A stretch of DNA of 36,777 bases from Mucilaginibacter psychrotolerans (GTDB lineage Bacteria; Bacteroidota; Bacteroidia; Sphingobacteriales; Sphingobacteriaceae): positions 1 through 36,777 of the forward strand of contig NZ_SOZE01000048.1 in NCBI RefSeq assembly GCF_004519315.1, given 5' to 3'. The notes under the pieces are model-generated. The model saw only the letters and a list, made by a program, of their open reading frames with translations, was not told where the DNA came from and did not search any database. Below, piece by piece: positions 17,462 through 25,978 of the stretch. A program made the translations under genes and the position numbers. Numbering within the stretch: the stretch's first letter is position 1; every line of letters begins with the position of its first letter.

Positions 17462-18157
17462 CTAAAAAACATTCATCCGGCTGTTTAGTGATTTACGGTA
17501 GGCATCAGCAATAGGTAAAAATTGCCCGTTAATCACTAAACCACCCTCCTGCAAAGTATCGATCTTATCCATGGCGATGATATAGGAGCGGTGAACCCGG
17601 ATGAAATTAGCCGAAGGCAGCTTTTCTTCTGCGCCTTTTAATGTGCCATGAATAGCATAAGTTTTTGCTTTGGTATAAAACTTCACGTAATCGCCCATCG
17701 CTTCGGCATATAAAATTTCATCAAATCTGATCCGCCGGGTAATATTTGAATCGCGTACAAAAATAAACTCATCAAGCTTAACCTGTACTTCTTCTTTTTT
17801 ACTATCAATTATTTCCCTGGCTTTGCTTACCGCTTGTAGAAAACGGGCCGGTGTAACCGGTTTTACCAGGTAGTCGGCAACGTTAAGTTCAAACGCCTCA
17901 ACTGCATATTCTTTTTTAGAGGTGGTAAATATAATGATGGTTCCTTTATTACGCAGGTTCCGGGTCAGTTCCAGGCCACTCATTTCCGGCATTTCAATAT
18001 CCAGAAATATCAGGTCCACTTCGTCGGCCTGTAAATGATTGTAGGCATCAATGGCATTACAATATTCGCAAATAACATCCAGGTCTTTAACCTGGTTCGC
18101 CAGTTGACTCAGGGTGGCTCGGGCTATGGGATTGTCGTCAATAATGAGGCACGTCAT
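17462..18157 (-). CDS. LytTR-family response regulator
   Basis: 231 residues. A receiver domain at 1-120 has the acidic pair DD at 7-8, phospho-acceptor D53 in FLDIEMP and the conserved lysine in VKP at about 118. A LytTR DNA-binding domain follows from about 135 (ILYAEAMGDYVKFYTK, FIRVHRSYIIAMDKID), ending with the family pattern of SxxYRKSLNSRM. It lies upstream of the hybrid kinase on the same strand. Repeated CGTTRAA boxes upstream of this gene, in the gap to the kinase and upstream of the lipoprotein at 8099 are candidate binding sites. Confidence 0.92.
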   Translation of the reverse strand: MTCLIIDDNPIARATLSQLANQVKDLDVICEYCNAIDAYNHLQADEVDLIFLDIEMPEMSGLELTRNLRNKGTIIIFTTSKKEYAVEAFELNVADYLVKPVTPARFLQAVSKAREIIDSKKEEVQVKLDEFIFVRDSNITRRIRFDEILYAEAMGDYVKFYTKAKTYAIHGTLKGAEEKLPSANFIRVHRSYIIAMDKIDTLQEGGLVINGQFLPIADAYRKSLNSRMNVF

Positions 18158-18494
18158 TGTGATATAGTATATGATTCGTGAGCGTAAATGTCGCTTAAAA
18201 AAAGTATTCTTCCAATTTTCGAAGCGCTTGGACTGGCGGCTTTCAAACGGTTTTACCTTAAAATAATACCTGTTAAAAACTATTGCCCAGAACTTTGCTC
18301 TGTCACCAATTGATCAATGCTGAGCATTACCACAACGTAAGCTATTTGCAATTCCTCCAAAGTACTAAAAGCATATCCCAACGACAAAATGTGCCTGTTC
18401 AACGAATAGCAATTCAGATCATAGCAGCCGCCATCTACTTTTACATCAACAAACAAAGCAATTAAAATTATAAAACACTTTAAAATTAAATATC
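18158..18494. other. 337-bp divergent intergenic region
   Basis: This region separates the LytTR regulator from the divergent hydrolase gene and should carry both promoters. It contains the 19-bp motif at 18392-18410. A small plus-strand frame near 18283 has no recognisable protein features. No clear -33/-7 pair was found. Confidence 0.45.
18392..18410 (-). promoter_or_regulatory. 19-bp motif shared with the 9154-9172 site
   Basis: On the minus strand it reads GCTATTCGTTGAACAGGCA, differing from 9154-9172 at one position (G for A). It lies about 235 bp upstream of the LytTR regulator start and about 85 bp upstream of the divergent hydrolase start, so it could act on either. Confidence 0.3.
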
Positions 18495-19490
18495 ATGAAA
18501 ACCACAATCACTGAAGAAATTGAAATTGTAAATTACGCAACAGACCCTCACATCGACCGCCAGGTTAAAGAATTTTTAAAAGTATTAAATAGCGGTGGTG
18601 CCCCTTTGGAAACTTTATCGAAAGAAGATGCGAGACAGGTTTTAATTGGAGCACAGGCATCTGTTAAAGTGGATCTTTCAGGCATTGAAGTATCACAAAA
18701 AACAATCACTGCCGATGGTCAGGAAATCAGCCTGAACATTGTTCGCCCTGAAGGTGTAGCCGAAGAACTGCCGGTATTTATTTTTATACACGGTGGTGGT
18801 TGGATATTAGGCGACTACCCTACACATGAACGCCTGGTTCGTGACCTAGTTGTTGCATCTGGCGTGGTAGCAGTTTTTGTAAATTATACACCATCTCCGG
18901 AAGCGCAATATCCGATAGCTATTAACCAGATATATGCGGCAACTAAATGGGTGGCTGAAAATGGAAAAGAGATCAATGTTGACGGTAGCCGTTTAGCTGT
19001 TGTGGGTAACAGTGTAGGTGGTAATATGACCGCGGCTACTGCCCTACAGGCTAAAGCCAAAAATGGCCCCAAAATCAGTCTGCAGATTATGATGTGGCCG
19101 GTAACCGATGCCAGGTTTGATTGGGAATCCTATACACTTTTCGGCCAGGATCGTTTTTTAACTGCGCCCCTGATGAAATGGATGTTTGACCAATATACTA
19201 CCGACGCAGGCGAACGCACGCAAATATTGGTATCGCCATTAAACGCAACCCTAGACGAATTAAAAGACCTTCCACCCGCTTTGATCCAGGTTGCGGAGAA
19301 CGATATCCTGAGAGATCAGGGCGAAGCCTACGGCCGCAAATTGAATGAGGCCGGCGTAACCGTTACTACCGTACGTTATAATGGTATGATTCACGATTTT
19401 GGTTTGCTGAACGCACTGGCTACAGTTCCATCCGTGAAATCTTTAATTGTACAGGCTTCTGCCGAGTTGAAAAAATATCTATTCATATAA
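18495..19490 (+). CDS. Alpha/beta hydrolase of the hormone-sensitive-lipase family (esterase)
   Basis: 331 residues with the HSL-family oxyanion motif HGGGW at 99-103 and the nucleophile elbow GNSVGG with Ser173. This is a variant of the usual GDSAGG. A DILRDQG block has Asp270, and the catalytic histidine His300 lies in GMIHDFG. There is no signal peptide, so the esterase or lipase acts in the cytosol, probably on short-chain esters. The ATG is 17 bp upstream of the dps start in a two-gene unit, suggesting a stress-linked role (inference). Confidence 0.9.
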   Translation: MKTTITEEIEIVNYATDPHIDRQVKEFLKVLNSGGAPLETLSKEDARQVLIGAQASVKVDLSGIEVSQKTITADGQEISLNIVRPEGVAEELPVFIFIHGGGWILGDYPTHERLVRDLVVASGVVAVFVNYTPSPEAQYPIAINQIYAATKWVAENGKEINVDGSRLAVVGNSVGGNMTAATALQAKAKNGPKISLQIMMWPVTDARFDWESYTLFGQDRFLTAPLMKWMFDQYTTDAGERTQILVSPLNATLDELKDLPPALIQVAENDILRDQGEAYGRKLNEAGVTVTTVRYNGMIHDFGLLNALATVPSVKSLIVQASAELKKYLFI

Positions 19491-19507
19491 TCATAAAAAA
19501 TAACATC

Positions 19508-19981
19508 ATGAAACCTAACATTGGCATCAACGAAGCAGACAGGAAAGCTGTTTCAGATCAATTAAGTAAATTATTGGCAGACGAATTTGTACTGTACACC
19601 AAAACCCGTAACGCGCACTGGAATATTGAAGGCCCCGATTTCCACTCCATGCATATCTTTTTTGAAAGCCAGTACGGCGAACTGGACGAGCTAATGGATA
19701 GCGTTGCAGAACGCATCCGTAAAATAGGTCACTATGCACCGGCCACCTTAGCGCAATTTTTGCAACTGACTCACTTGACCGAAAAAAGCGATAGAAAGAA
19801 CGACAGCCAGGGCTTTTTGAAAGAGTTACTGCAAGATCACGAAAGTATCATCGAGTTTATTCGCGGAAACATTACCCCATTTGCCACAGAATTTAATGAT
19901 GCCGGCACGAGTGATTTTATCACCGGGTTAATGGAAACACACGAGGGTATGGCCTGGATGATCAGGTCGCATTTCAGATAA
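19508..19981 (+). CDS. dps: Dps-family ferritin-like DNA protection protein
   Basis: 157 residues, typical for Dps. The inter-subunit ferroxidase ligands are all in place with E. coli spacing: H37 (NAHWN), H49 (SMHIFF), D64 and E68 (LMDSVAERI). The protein should form a 12-mer that oxidises and stores iron using peroxide and may bind DNA. It follows the hydrolase gene by 17 bp in the same direction. The inverted-repeat element at 19988 starts right behind its stop. Confidence 0.92.
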   Translation: MKPNIGINEADRKAVSDQLSKLLADEFVLYTKTRNAHWNIEGPDFHSMHIFFESQYGELDELMDSVAERIRKIGHYAPATLAQFLQLTHLTEKSDRKNDSQGFLKELLQDHESIIEFIRGNITPFATEFNDAGTSDFITGLMETHEGMAWMIRSHFR

Positions 19982-19987
19982 AAAATA

Positions 19988-20086
19988 GCTGTATCATAAG
20001 TCAATTTTGACCAAATAAAAAATCGGAACAAATTGATTATTAATTAGGGTCTTAAAATTAAGTTTGAGATTGACTTATGATACAGC
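19988..20086. repeat. 99-bp element with perfect 18-bp inverted ends (MITE-like or long-loop terminator)
   Basis: GCTGTATCATAAGTCAAT at 19988-20005 is the exact reverse complement of 20069-20086, with 63 bp of AT-rich DNA between. Outside the arms the pairing resumes with A-rich/T-rich ends (AAAAAA on the left, TTTTTT on the right). The right end can therefore act as a terminator for the dps unit. The arm sequence resembles the ends of insertion sequences in Bacteroidota, so a transposase-less miniature element is the alternative. No transposase gene is present, and a target duplication is not clear. Confidence 0.6.
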
Positions 20087-20504
20087 CGTTTTTTCATTGC
20101 TAGTTAAGTAATCTAAAAATTAGGAACAAAAGATGATTTGGGGACCCAAAAAGCAACAGAATTACTTTCTAATAGTAACAAAAATCATAAATATACCAAC
20201 TAGTATTATTTATAACACCCTGATAACATGGAATTTAAGAAATTAAAATGGCGATTTTTATTTTCTGTTTTTATTTTGCAATAATTGACAATCAATAAGT
20301 TACAACGTCTACTTGCCGATACAGATAGTGCTTTTTATATGATGATCAGGCGGTTATGGGATTTCAGGTACAGATCAGCAACAAAATTTTTCGTCCTTTT
20401 TTCAGGTCATTTTTGTTGCTATCTTGTTTCCGGGCTATCCATCGGCAACCACTTCGGCTGCGGATGGCATATCCTACAGGTGGTGGATTTTATCGGACAC
20501 GATT
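20087..20504. other. 418-bp AT-rich region, no confident gene
   Basis: Downstream of the inverted-repeat element and upstream (3') of the convergent protease gene. A tiny frame begins at 20228 (MEFKKLKWRFLFSVFILQ, then stop), and a nearby plus-strand frame from 20285 is open into the protease gene but shows no family features. It may be a decayed small membrane protein. No RNA gene signature is visible. Confidence 0.4.
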
Positions 20505-22196
20505 TCATCTTAATAAGCGGCTCAAAATCTTCTTTATATTACTTACTGGTATAATAACCGTACTGGTTCTGCTCAACCTGGCGATATTAATCCCGATAAG
20601 GCTACCGTCAGTATCAAATACAGGCCCACCGCATTCATTAGGTTTTATCCTGGCATCCTGTACCACCACTTGCTCAAAACCGTCTCTTTTGATGCTTTTA
20701 CCACCTGCAAACCGCTCAGCCGGATGATTTCCGGTTCTTAGCGGAGGGTAATGTAATACGATTCGTATTTCTAACTTTTGGCCGCCTCTTGTAACAGTAA
20801 CGGTCGTTGTGTCACCTGCGCTATATTTACCAATGGCTCTTACAAAATCAAGCTCGTCGGCCACCAGATGCCCGTCTACAGCGTCAACTATATCATCTGT
20901 TAGCAAACCGCCAATAGCTGCTGCTTTACCCGGTTGAATAAATGTGAATACCAGTTTATTGCCCTTAAAGCCTGTGGTTGCGCCTATGTAGCCGTAGCTT
21001 GTTTTTTTAGGAAGATTGATCAGCATGCTTCCTAAAATACCGGTAAGCGACGAAGAATCGGGCCGGGGAGATATCAACTGCTTGCCAAGATCCTGGAATG
21101 CTATAATGTCCTCCGAGTTGTAGGTTAAAGTAACGCCCTGCCGTATTTTTTTTGTTATAGCGATAACTACCAGGTCGTTGGCCCTGTTGCGCTTTAGTAC
21201 AATACCTTTGAAAGTTTTGCCGTTACCTGATGTAATCATCGGCGTATCGCCTACCATCGAACTTTTGCTTATTAACAGCTGCCTGGCGACCGCATGGTTT
21301 GGCGAAAACGTGTCAGATGAGAATAAGGTGCCTAAAATCTCCTGCTTTTGCCCATCAACAATGCTGCTTATTCTTACGAAGCTTGCGGCAAGTTGTTTTT
21401 GCGTTTTCAACATCTCTGTCGCTATCGAAACTTGCTGTATGCCGGTACTTAGCGAATCCTTCCCAACAATGTTAGTGTCGGCAGGTAAAGATGCGAAGTT
21501 TTTGGCATCGCCTAATGCGCTGAAATATTTGCGGTAGGTATCTATCGGAATTTCGTAATTAACGTTTTCGGAAACTTCAATGCCACTGTGAATTCCAATA
21601 ACCCTGCCTAGCAGGTCAAATAAAGGCCCGCCCGAATCGCCGGGCTCCATTACACAGGTGGATTGCAGGAAACCATACTTGTTTCTCAGTTCTGAAATTC
21701 GTCCATATCTAACGGTAGGCTTACGCTGCTCAAGGCTCTCCGGGTAGGCTATACTGATACAGGGTTGATTTACATTTAAAGAAGATGACCAACCCATTTC
21801 TGCAAACGGCCAGAGCCCTTTATCGGTGATCTGAAGCATGGCCGCATCGGGCTGCATAAAAGTTGGCGGTATAGCAATGCGACCAAGCCCCTTTGCAAAG
21901 CACTGCCTACCATCAGGAAACATTACCTGGTAACTTTTGCCCGGCATTACAACATGCGCCGCGCTTAGAATCTGTCCTTCCTTGCTAATGACTACGCCGC
22001 TAAACTGAGCACTTTGCCTTGTATGCGACACCGCATCTACCTCCCACATCAAAACCGAAGCCGGGTAACCCTTAGCAATTGCACCTGATACACCGGCTTG
22101 TAATTGCACGGCAGTACCGGGCTTAGGCTGTGCACTAACTGTCGCTATTGCACACAATTGAATGATGATCGCAATTAAAAACTTTTGCTTCCACAT
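20505..22196 (-). CDS. Secreted trypsin-like serine protease with PDZ domain and a second degenerate protease fold
   Basis: 563 residues with a Sec signal peptide (cleavage near AQ23). The first trypsin-like domain (about 45-230) has a full triad: H81 (SAAHVV), D117 (MQPDAAML) and S188 (EPGDSGGP). From about 268 a second, weaker trypsin-like pattern starts, with a strand DLVVIAI carrying an Asp at 341 but no catalytic His. A PDZ domain (about 402-482; YGYIGATTG, IQPGKAAAIGGLLTDDIVDA) interrupts it. The C-terminus resumes the protease fold with NECGGPVFDTDGSLIGINIA, where the nucleophile serine position is Cys522. The first domain is probably an active periplasmic or secreted protease and the second a regulatory or binding pseudo-domain. 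It has no operon partner; a terminator from the upstream unit lies just before it. Confidence 0.85.
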   Translation of the reverse strand: MWKQKFLIAIIIQLCAIATVSAQPKPGTAVQLQAGVSGAIAKGYPASVLMWEVDAVSHTRQSAQFSGVVISKEGQILSAAHVVMPGKSYQVMFPDGRQCFAKGLGRIAIPPTFMQPDAAMLQITDKGLWPFAEMGWSSSLNVNQPCISIAYPESLEQRKPTVRYGRISELRNKYGFLQSTCVMEPGDSGGPLFDLLGRVIGIHSGIEVSENVNYEIPIDTYRKYFSALGDAKNFASLPADTNIVGKDSLSTGIQQVSIATEMLKTQKQLAASFVRISSIVDGQKQEILGTLFSSDTFSPNHAVARQLLISKSSMVGDTPMITSGNGKTFKGIVLKRNRANDLVVIAITKKIRQGVTLTYNSEDIIAFQDLGKQLISPRPDSSSLTGILGSMLINLPKKTSYGYIGATTGFKGNKLVFTFIQPGKAAAIGGLLTDDIVDAVDGHLVADELDFVRAIGKYSAGDTTTVTVTRGGQKLEIRIVLHYPPLRTGNHPAERFAGGKSIKRDGFEQVVVQDARIKPNECGGPVFDTDGSLIGINIARLSRTSTVIIPVSNIKKILSRLLR

Positions 22197-22210
22197 ACCG
22201 CAATGGATAA

Positions 22211-22238
22211 AAAAAGGAAGCCGGTAAAACCGGCTTCC
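22211..22238 (-). terminator. Rho-independent terminator of the fucosidase operon
   Basis: Ten-base perfect stem GGAAGCCGGT (22216-22225) with ACCGGCTTCC (22229-22238), three-base loop, followed on the minus strand by seven T. It lies 67 bp after the fucosidase stop and before the protease start, so it ends the polysaccharide-utilisation operon. Confidence 0.9.
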
Positions 22239-22304
22239 GGGTAATTAACTATGAGAACTGATTGATTGGCTATATCTACTGCCCTTTAAAAGCAGCACTT
22301 ACTA

Positions 22305-23708
22305 TTATTTCCGTTCGTTGTAAACCTGAAATTCTGCAATTGATGCCTGGCTATCTGCTTTACGGATAGATATCCTTACTTTATCACCTGTAACTGTTGG
22401 GAAACGGTGTACTTTTATTCTGTTGGGGTTCTGTCCATTAAATAATGTATGCCATGTTCCGTTTGCAAAGTATTCGATACTGTAATCGGATATGTTTGCT
22501 TTCTGCTCCGCAATTACTACTGCATTAAAAGCCTGGCCTTTTTTTAAGATTACTTCATACCACGGTGCTTTAACAGTAGGGTTTGATACCCACGATGTTC
22601 CGAAATCATCGTCGTTGGCATAATCCATTATCGCCGAATCATCGCTCCAACTGGAATTAGCAAACGCCTTTTTGGCAAGGTTGTGCGATATAATAGGCGC
22701 ATCCAGTACAGGAAGTTTTGCACCCGGCCCCTGGTTTTTCCAAAGCCTGCCTATCTCTTTTAGGGCTAAAAGTGCGTTGTCATCAAAAAGGCCATCGCGG
22801 TTTGGCGCAACATTTAGTATAAAGTTACAGTTTACATTGTTTAACGGTATCAGGATATCATTCACAATTTTAGCCGGTGCTTTTACTGCATCGGTTGGAT
22901 GGTTGGTCTCCCAGAACCAATTATACTGTAACGGTAGGCACGCAAGTGCGGGCATCCTGTTTTTGTCCGTAGCTACCCGTTGCCCTGCTCCCATTTCGTA
23001 GGTTTTAATATCGGTATAATACATTCCCTCTGCCGGATATTTGGCACCGTTAAGGTCCATAACCAGGCAATTGGGCTGTAGCGATTTAATGAGGCGATAT
23101 ATGGCTTCAAAGGGTACATCGTCATAAGAAATACGCGACCATGGTGCATCCCAACCGTCAATAATCAAGGCATCAACTTTGCCGTATTTTGTCATCAGTT
23201 CGGTAATCTGCGCCTTAACCATATCAATATGCCTGCGCGTAATGGCGTTAGGCCTAAGCTTGTGGTGCGTATCTAATATAGAATAGTACAGGAATACCTT
23301 AAGACCGTTAGCCCTAAAGGCATCTGCATATTCTTTAACTACGTCCTTTTTTAGCGGACTATTCATTACGTTATAATCGGTTGTTTTGGTATCCCAGATG
23401 CAAAAGCCGCTGTGATGTTTAGTAGTAATGCAGCCATAGGTCATATTAGCCGACTTTGCTGCTTTTGCCCACTGATCGCAATTGAGCTTTGTTGGGTTAA
23501 ACAAAGCTGGTGATGCTTCCGGATCTGCCCAATCCTGGTTCATGTAAGTTGGGATATTGAAGTGAATGAACATTCCGAAGCGGAGGTCAACAAAATCCTG
23601 TTGTAATTGAGCAAGTGTTTTTATCGGCTCTTTTGGTGCCGTTTGCGCTGTTACTTTTAATGATACGGAAGCAAAAAGAATAAAGCAAAAGGCTTTAAGT
23701 TTGAACAT
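22305..23708 (-). CDS. Alpha-L-fucosidase, GH29, with C-terminal F5/8-type carbohydrate-binding domain
   Basis: 467 residues with a Sec signal peptide (cleavage near TAQ22). The GH29 catalytic barrel spans about 30-345: RFGMFIHFN, the TTKHHSGFCIWDT block, FLYYSILDTHH and the nucleophile strand LIIDGWDAPW with Asp184. Residues about 350-467 form a discoidin/F5/8C-like beta-sandwich (DYANDDDFGTSWVSN, WYEVILKKGQAFNAVVI) that may bind sugar. It hydrolyses terminal alpha-L-fucose from glycans in the periplasm or at the cell surface. It is the last gene of the SusCD operon, 35 bp after the thioredoxin gene, and is followed by a strong terminator. Confidence 0.92.
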   Translation of the reverse strand: MFKLKAFCFILFASVSLKVTAQTAPKEPIKTLAQLQQDFVDLRFGMFIHFNIPTYMNQDWADPEASPALFNPTKLNCDQWAKAAKSANMTYGCITTKHHSGFCIWDTKTTDYNVMNSPLKKDVVKEYADAFRANGLKVFLYYSILDTHHKLRPNAITRRHIDMVKAQITELMTKYGKVDALIIDGWDAPWSRISYDDVPFEAIYRLIKSLQPNCLVMDLNGAKYPAEGMYYTDIKTYEMGAGQRVATDKNRMPALACLPLQYNWFWETNHPTDAVKAPAKIVNDILIPLNNVNCNFILNVAPNRDGLFDDNALLALKEIGRLWKNQGPGAKLPVLDAPIISHNLAKKAFANSSWSDDSAIMDYANDDDFGTSWVSNPTVKAPWYEVILKKGQAFNAVVIAEQKANISDYSIEYFANGTWHTLFNGQNPNRIKVHRFPTVTGDKVRISIRKADSQASIAEFQVYNERK

Positions 23709-23743
23709 ATTATTTTCATTAATGCGGCTTTGCCGCTTTACAA

Positions 23744-24895
23744 TTATTTATTAAATATCTCGGCGAGTTTAACGTTAAGGCTTTCGCCCCTTACATCGGT
23801 GGCAATTATTTTACCATTAGCATCAACCAGGAAACAAGCCGGCACAGCCCGGATACCGTATAAACGACCAACCGCATTGTTCCAGCCTTTCAAGTCAGAC
23901 ACGTGCTTCCAGGGCATTCCATCCTGCTGAATGGCACCTGTCCAATTCTTTTTATCGCTATCCAGAGAAACTGAAAGTATTTCGAAACCTTTGTCTTTGT
24001 AAAGCTGATACTGTTTTACCAGGTTTGGGTTTTCGGCACGGCAGGGTGCACACCAGCTTGCCCAAAAATCAATCAGTATCACTTTTCCCTTTAATGCTGC
24101 TAACGAAAGCGGCTTTCCGGTTGCATCGTTTTGCGTAAAAAGTGGCGCCTGGTTACCCACAACAATTGTACTGGCCGCTTTTATGCGCTGGGCCAACTCA
24201 ATGCCAATATCAGTTTGTCTAAACCTGGGATTAAGCGCTTTAAAAATGGGCTCTACAACAGCTACATCCACTTTGCTGCCGGCAGCCTCTGATAAAGCCA
24301 CCAGCGCGAAATAGGAATTTGGATTGTCCTTAGCAAATTTTAATTGCTTTTCGCTGCGTGCGGCTATAGCTCTGCGAAATCGCGCATCAACGGCTTTGAT
24401 GTAGTTTGTATCTTTTTGCTGTTCGGCTGTGCCGCTTGCGAAATCAAGATTAACAGCTTTTGTAAGCGCCATAATGGAGCCGCCTACTGTTTTGGTATAA
24501 GCCGCAAATTCATCGTATGTTTTAGAGCCGGTAATAGTTGCGTTGCTTAACGAATCTTCAGATGTCATCAGGATCTGTTCTTTACCGAAGTAAAAGTAGA
24601 TCGCATCGCCGCCGCGATATATGGCAAATTGCTTTCCGCCACCCGCTGGTGCCAGGGCCATACGCGCTGTAGCTATATCTGCAATTTGCCCTGAAAAGCT
24701 AAATGCGCCGTTTACCAACTCCGTAGAGTCTTCATGGCTTTTGCCGTTATCCATATAATCCAGGTAAACCATTGCCGGCTTATTTAAATTGCCAATTTTA
24801 CCGGATAGCTTAAAGTTTGACGATTGCGCATCCGCGATAAACGGCATTAGGATAACTAAACAGGCAATAGCAGTAGTTCTTTTTAATATTTTCAT
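23744..24895 (-). CDS. TlpA-like thiol:disulfide protein with N-terminal DUF4369
   Basis: 383 residues with a signal peptide (cleavage after ADA23). The N-terminal DUF4369-type beta domain (about 27-125; GKIGNLNKPAMVYLDY) is followed by a helical linker and a C-terminal TlpA/ResA thioredoxin domain from about 245. Its active site WCAPC has Cys282 and Cys285, and a cis-proline follows (RAVPACFLVD). It is an envelope thioredoxin-fold protein. This two-domain type often accompanies Bacteroidota SusCD operons, where its client is unknown; the neighbouring metallopeptidase (two or three Cys) is a candidate. Intergenic distance is 35 bp on both sides. Confidence 0.88.
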   Translation of the reverse strand: MKILKRTTAIACLVILMPFIADAQSSNFKLSGKIGNLNKPAMVYLDYMDNGKSHEDSTELVNGAFSFSGQIADIATARMALAPAGGGKQFAIYRGGDAIYFYFGKEQILMTSEDSLSNATITGSKTYDEFAAYTKTVGGSIMALTKAVNLDFASGTAEQQKDTNYIKAVDARFRRAIAARSEKQLKFAKDNPNSYFALVALSEAAGSKVDVAVVEPIFKALNPRFRQTDIGIELAQRIKAASTIVVGNQAPLFTQNDATGKPLSLAALKGKVILIDFWASWCAPCRAENPNLVKQYQLYKDKGFEILSVSLDSDKKNWTGAIQQDGMPWKHVSDLKGWNNAVGRLYGIRAVPACFLVDANGKIIATDVRGESLNVKLAEIFNK

Positions 24896-24930
24896 AGGTT
24901 GATGTAGGGCTTTATATAAGGCAAACCGGT

Positions 24931-25872
24931 TTAATACTTAAGCGCCGGGAAATTGTTTCTTGCTTTGTTAAATTCTGCTTCCCATTTGGCGTTCCAACCG
25001 AACGCGGTAGTTGCCTGCGCTTTTAGATTGGTGCCGGCTGCACCGCTCCAGAAATGAACAAATTCGCCCCAGTTAAGATCATGGTCAAACTCGTTACCGT
25101 TCTTTTTAGGGTAATATTTGGCAAGCAGCTCAAAATATTTATTTAATACCGCAGCTTTACCATGCTTATCATAAATGGGATAAAACCAGTTTTTAAACCA
25201 CTGGGTATTTGCGGCCGGGAAATCATCGTGCTTAGACTGCATTTCGGCAAACACTTTGGCTGCTTCAGCTTCGTAACCAATGTGCAGGTACACATCATAG
25301 ATGAAGATCTCCATGAATTTGCTGTCGCCCCATAGGGCATCAGATGGCGAACCTTTTACACCATGGCTGGCACCGCATACGATATGGCCCAGCTCGTGTA
25401 TCGGCATGCCTATCTGCTGGCCGGTCGGATTTGTCCAGTCGTCTAACCCGCAGTCAATAACGTTCCTAAAATCATGACTGACATCGAAATATGAAGCAGG
25501 GTGCCCGCCACCCAGTTTCCTATTAACAACCTTATGGAAAATAGCATACACACGCGTAGAATCGCCAAAGTTGCCATAGGTCTTTTTTACGTAGGCCCAA
25601 GTATCAGATATTACCTTGTTTGGCCACGTTATGTTACGCGGCATATTATCATCATAATAAATAGCAGCACTGTTATCATAGAATGTTCTTGATACAGTAA
25701 GGTTATGCTCAAACCAATGTTCTTTCCATTTAAGCGGCGGCGTGCCGGTAATTAAAGTGTCGGCGGCAGTAAGTTGCGTTTGATTGCGCTGTAGCCTGGT
25801 TTCGCTGCATGCGCTCTCTATCACTGCCGTAAAAACTAATGCGCACAGTGTTAAACTGATTTTTAAGGTCAT
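24931..25872 (-). CDS. Secreted HExxH zinc metallopeptidase-like protein
   Basis: 313 residues with an N-terminal signal sequence ending in SAC (Cys22), a weak lipobox, so probably exported and perhaps lipidated. The zinc motif HELGH is at 159-163, and a downstream Glu188 in SKFMEIFIYDVY is a plausible third ligand, which would make it a gluzincin. Aromatic-rich strands precede the motif (RTFYDNSAAIYYDD, TWAYVKKTYG). I do not recognise a named peptidase family. It lies between susD and the TlpA gene, 106 bp after susD, within the operon. Its place beside a fucosidase suggests action on glycoprotein or glycopeptide substrates (inference). Confidence 0.75.
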   Translation of the reverse strand: MTLKISLTLCALVFTAVIESACSETRLQRNQTQLTAADTLITGTPPLKWKEHWFEHNLTVSRTFYDNSAAIYYDDNMPRNITWPNKVISDTWAYVKKTYGNFGDSTRVYAIFHKVVNRKLGGGHPASYFDVSHDFRNVIDCGLDDWTNPTGQQIGMPIHELGHIVCGASHGVKGSPSDALWGDSKFMEIFIYDVYLHIGYEAEAAKVFAEMQSKHDDFPAANTQWFKNWFYPIYDKHGKAAVLNKYFELLAKYYPKKNGNEFDHDLNWGEFVHFWSGAAGTNLKAQATTAFGWNAKWEAEFNKARNNFPALKY

Positions 25873-25978
25873 GTTGTAAAAAGGTGTTTTCTGCTATGAT
25901 TTTATCGGCAGCGTAGAATGGATACCATTGTGTTAAAATTGAGGCGGCACCCGCAGATGCCCCTCAATTTTTAAATTG

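Noticed and set aside
20285..20554. Plus-strand 89-codon frame as a gene
   Set aside because: It overlaps the protease 3' end, has an odd Cys/His composition and no recognisable family. A decayed membrane protein remains possible but unsupported.
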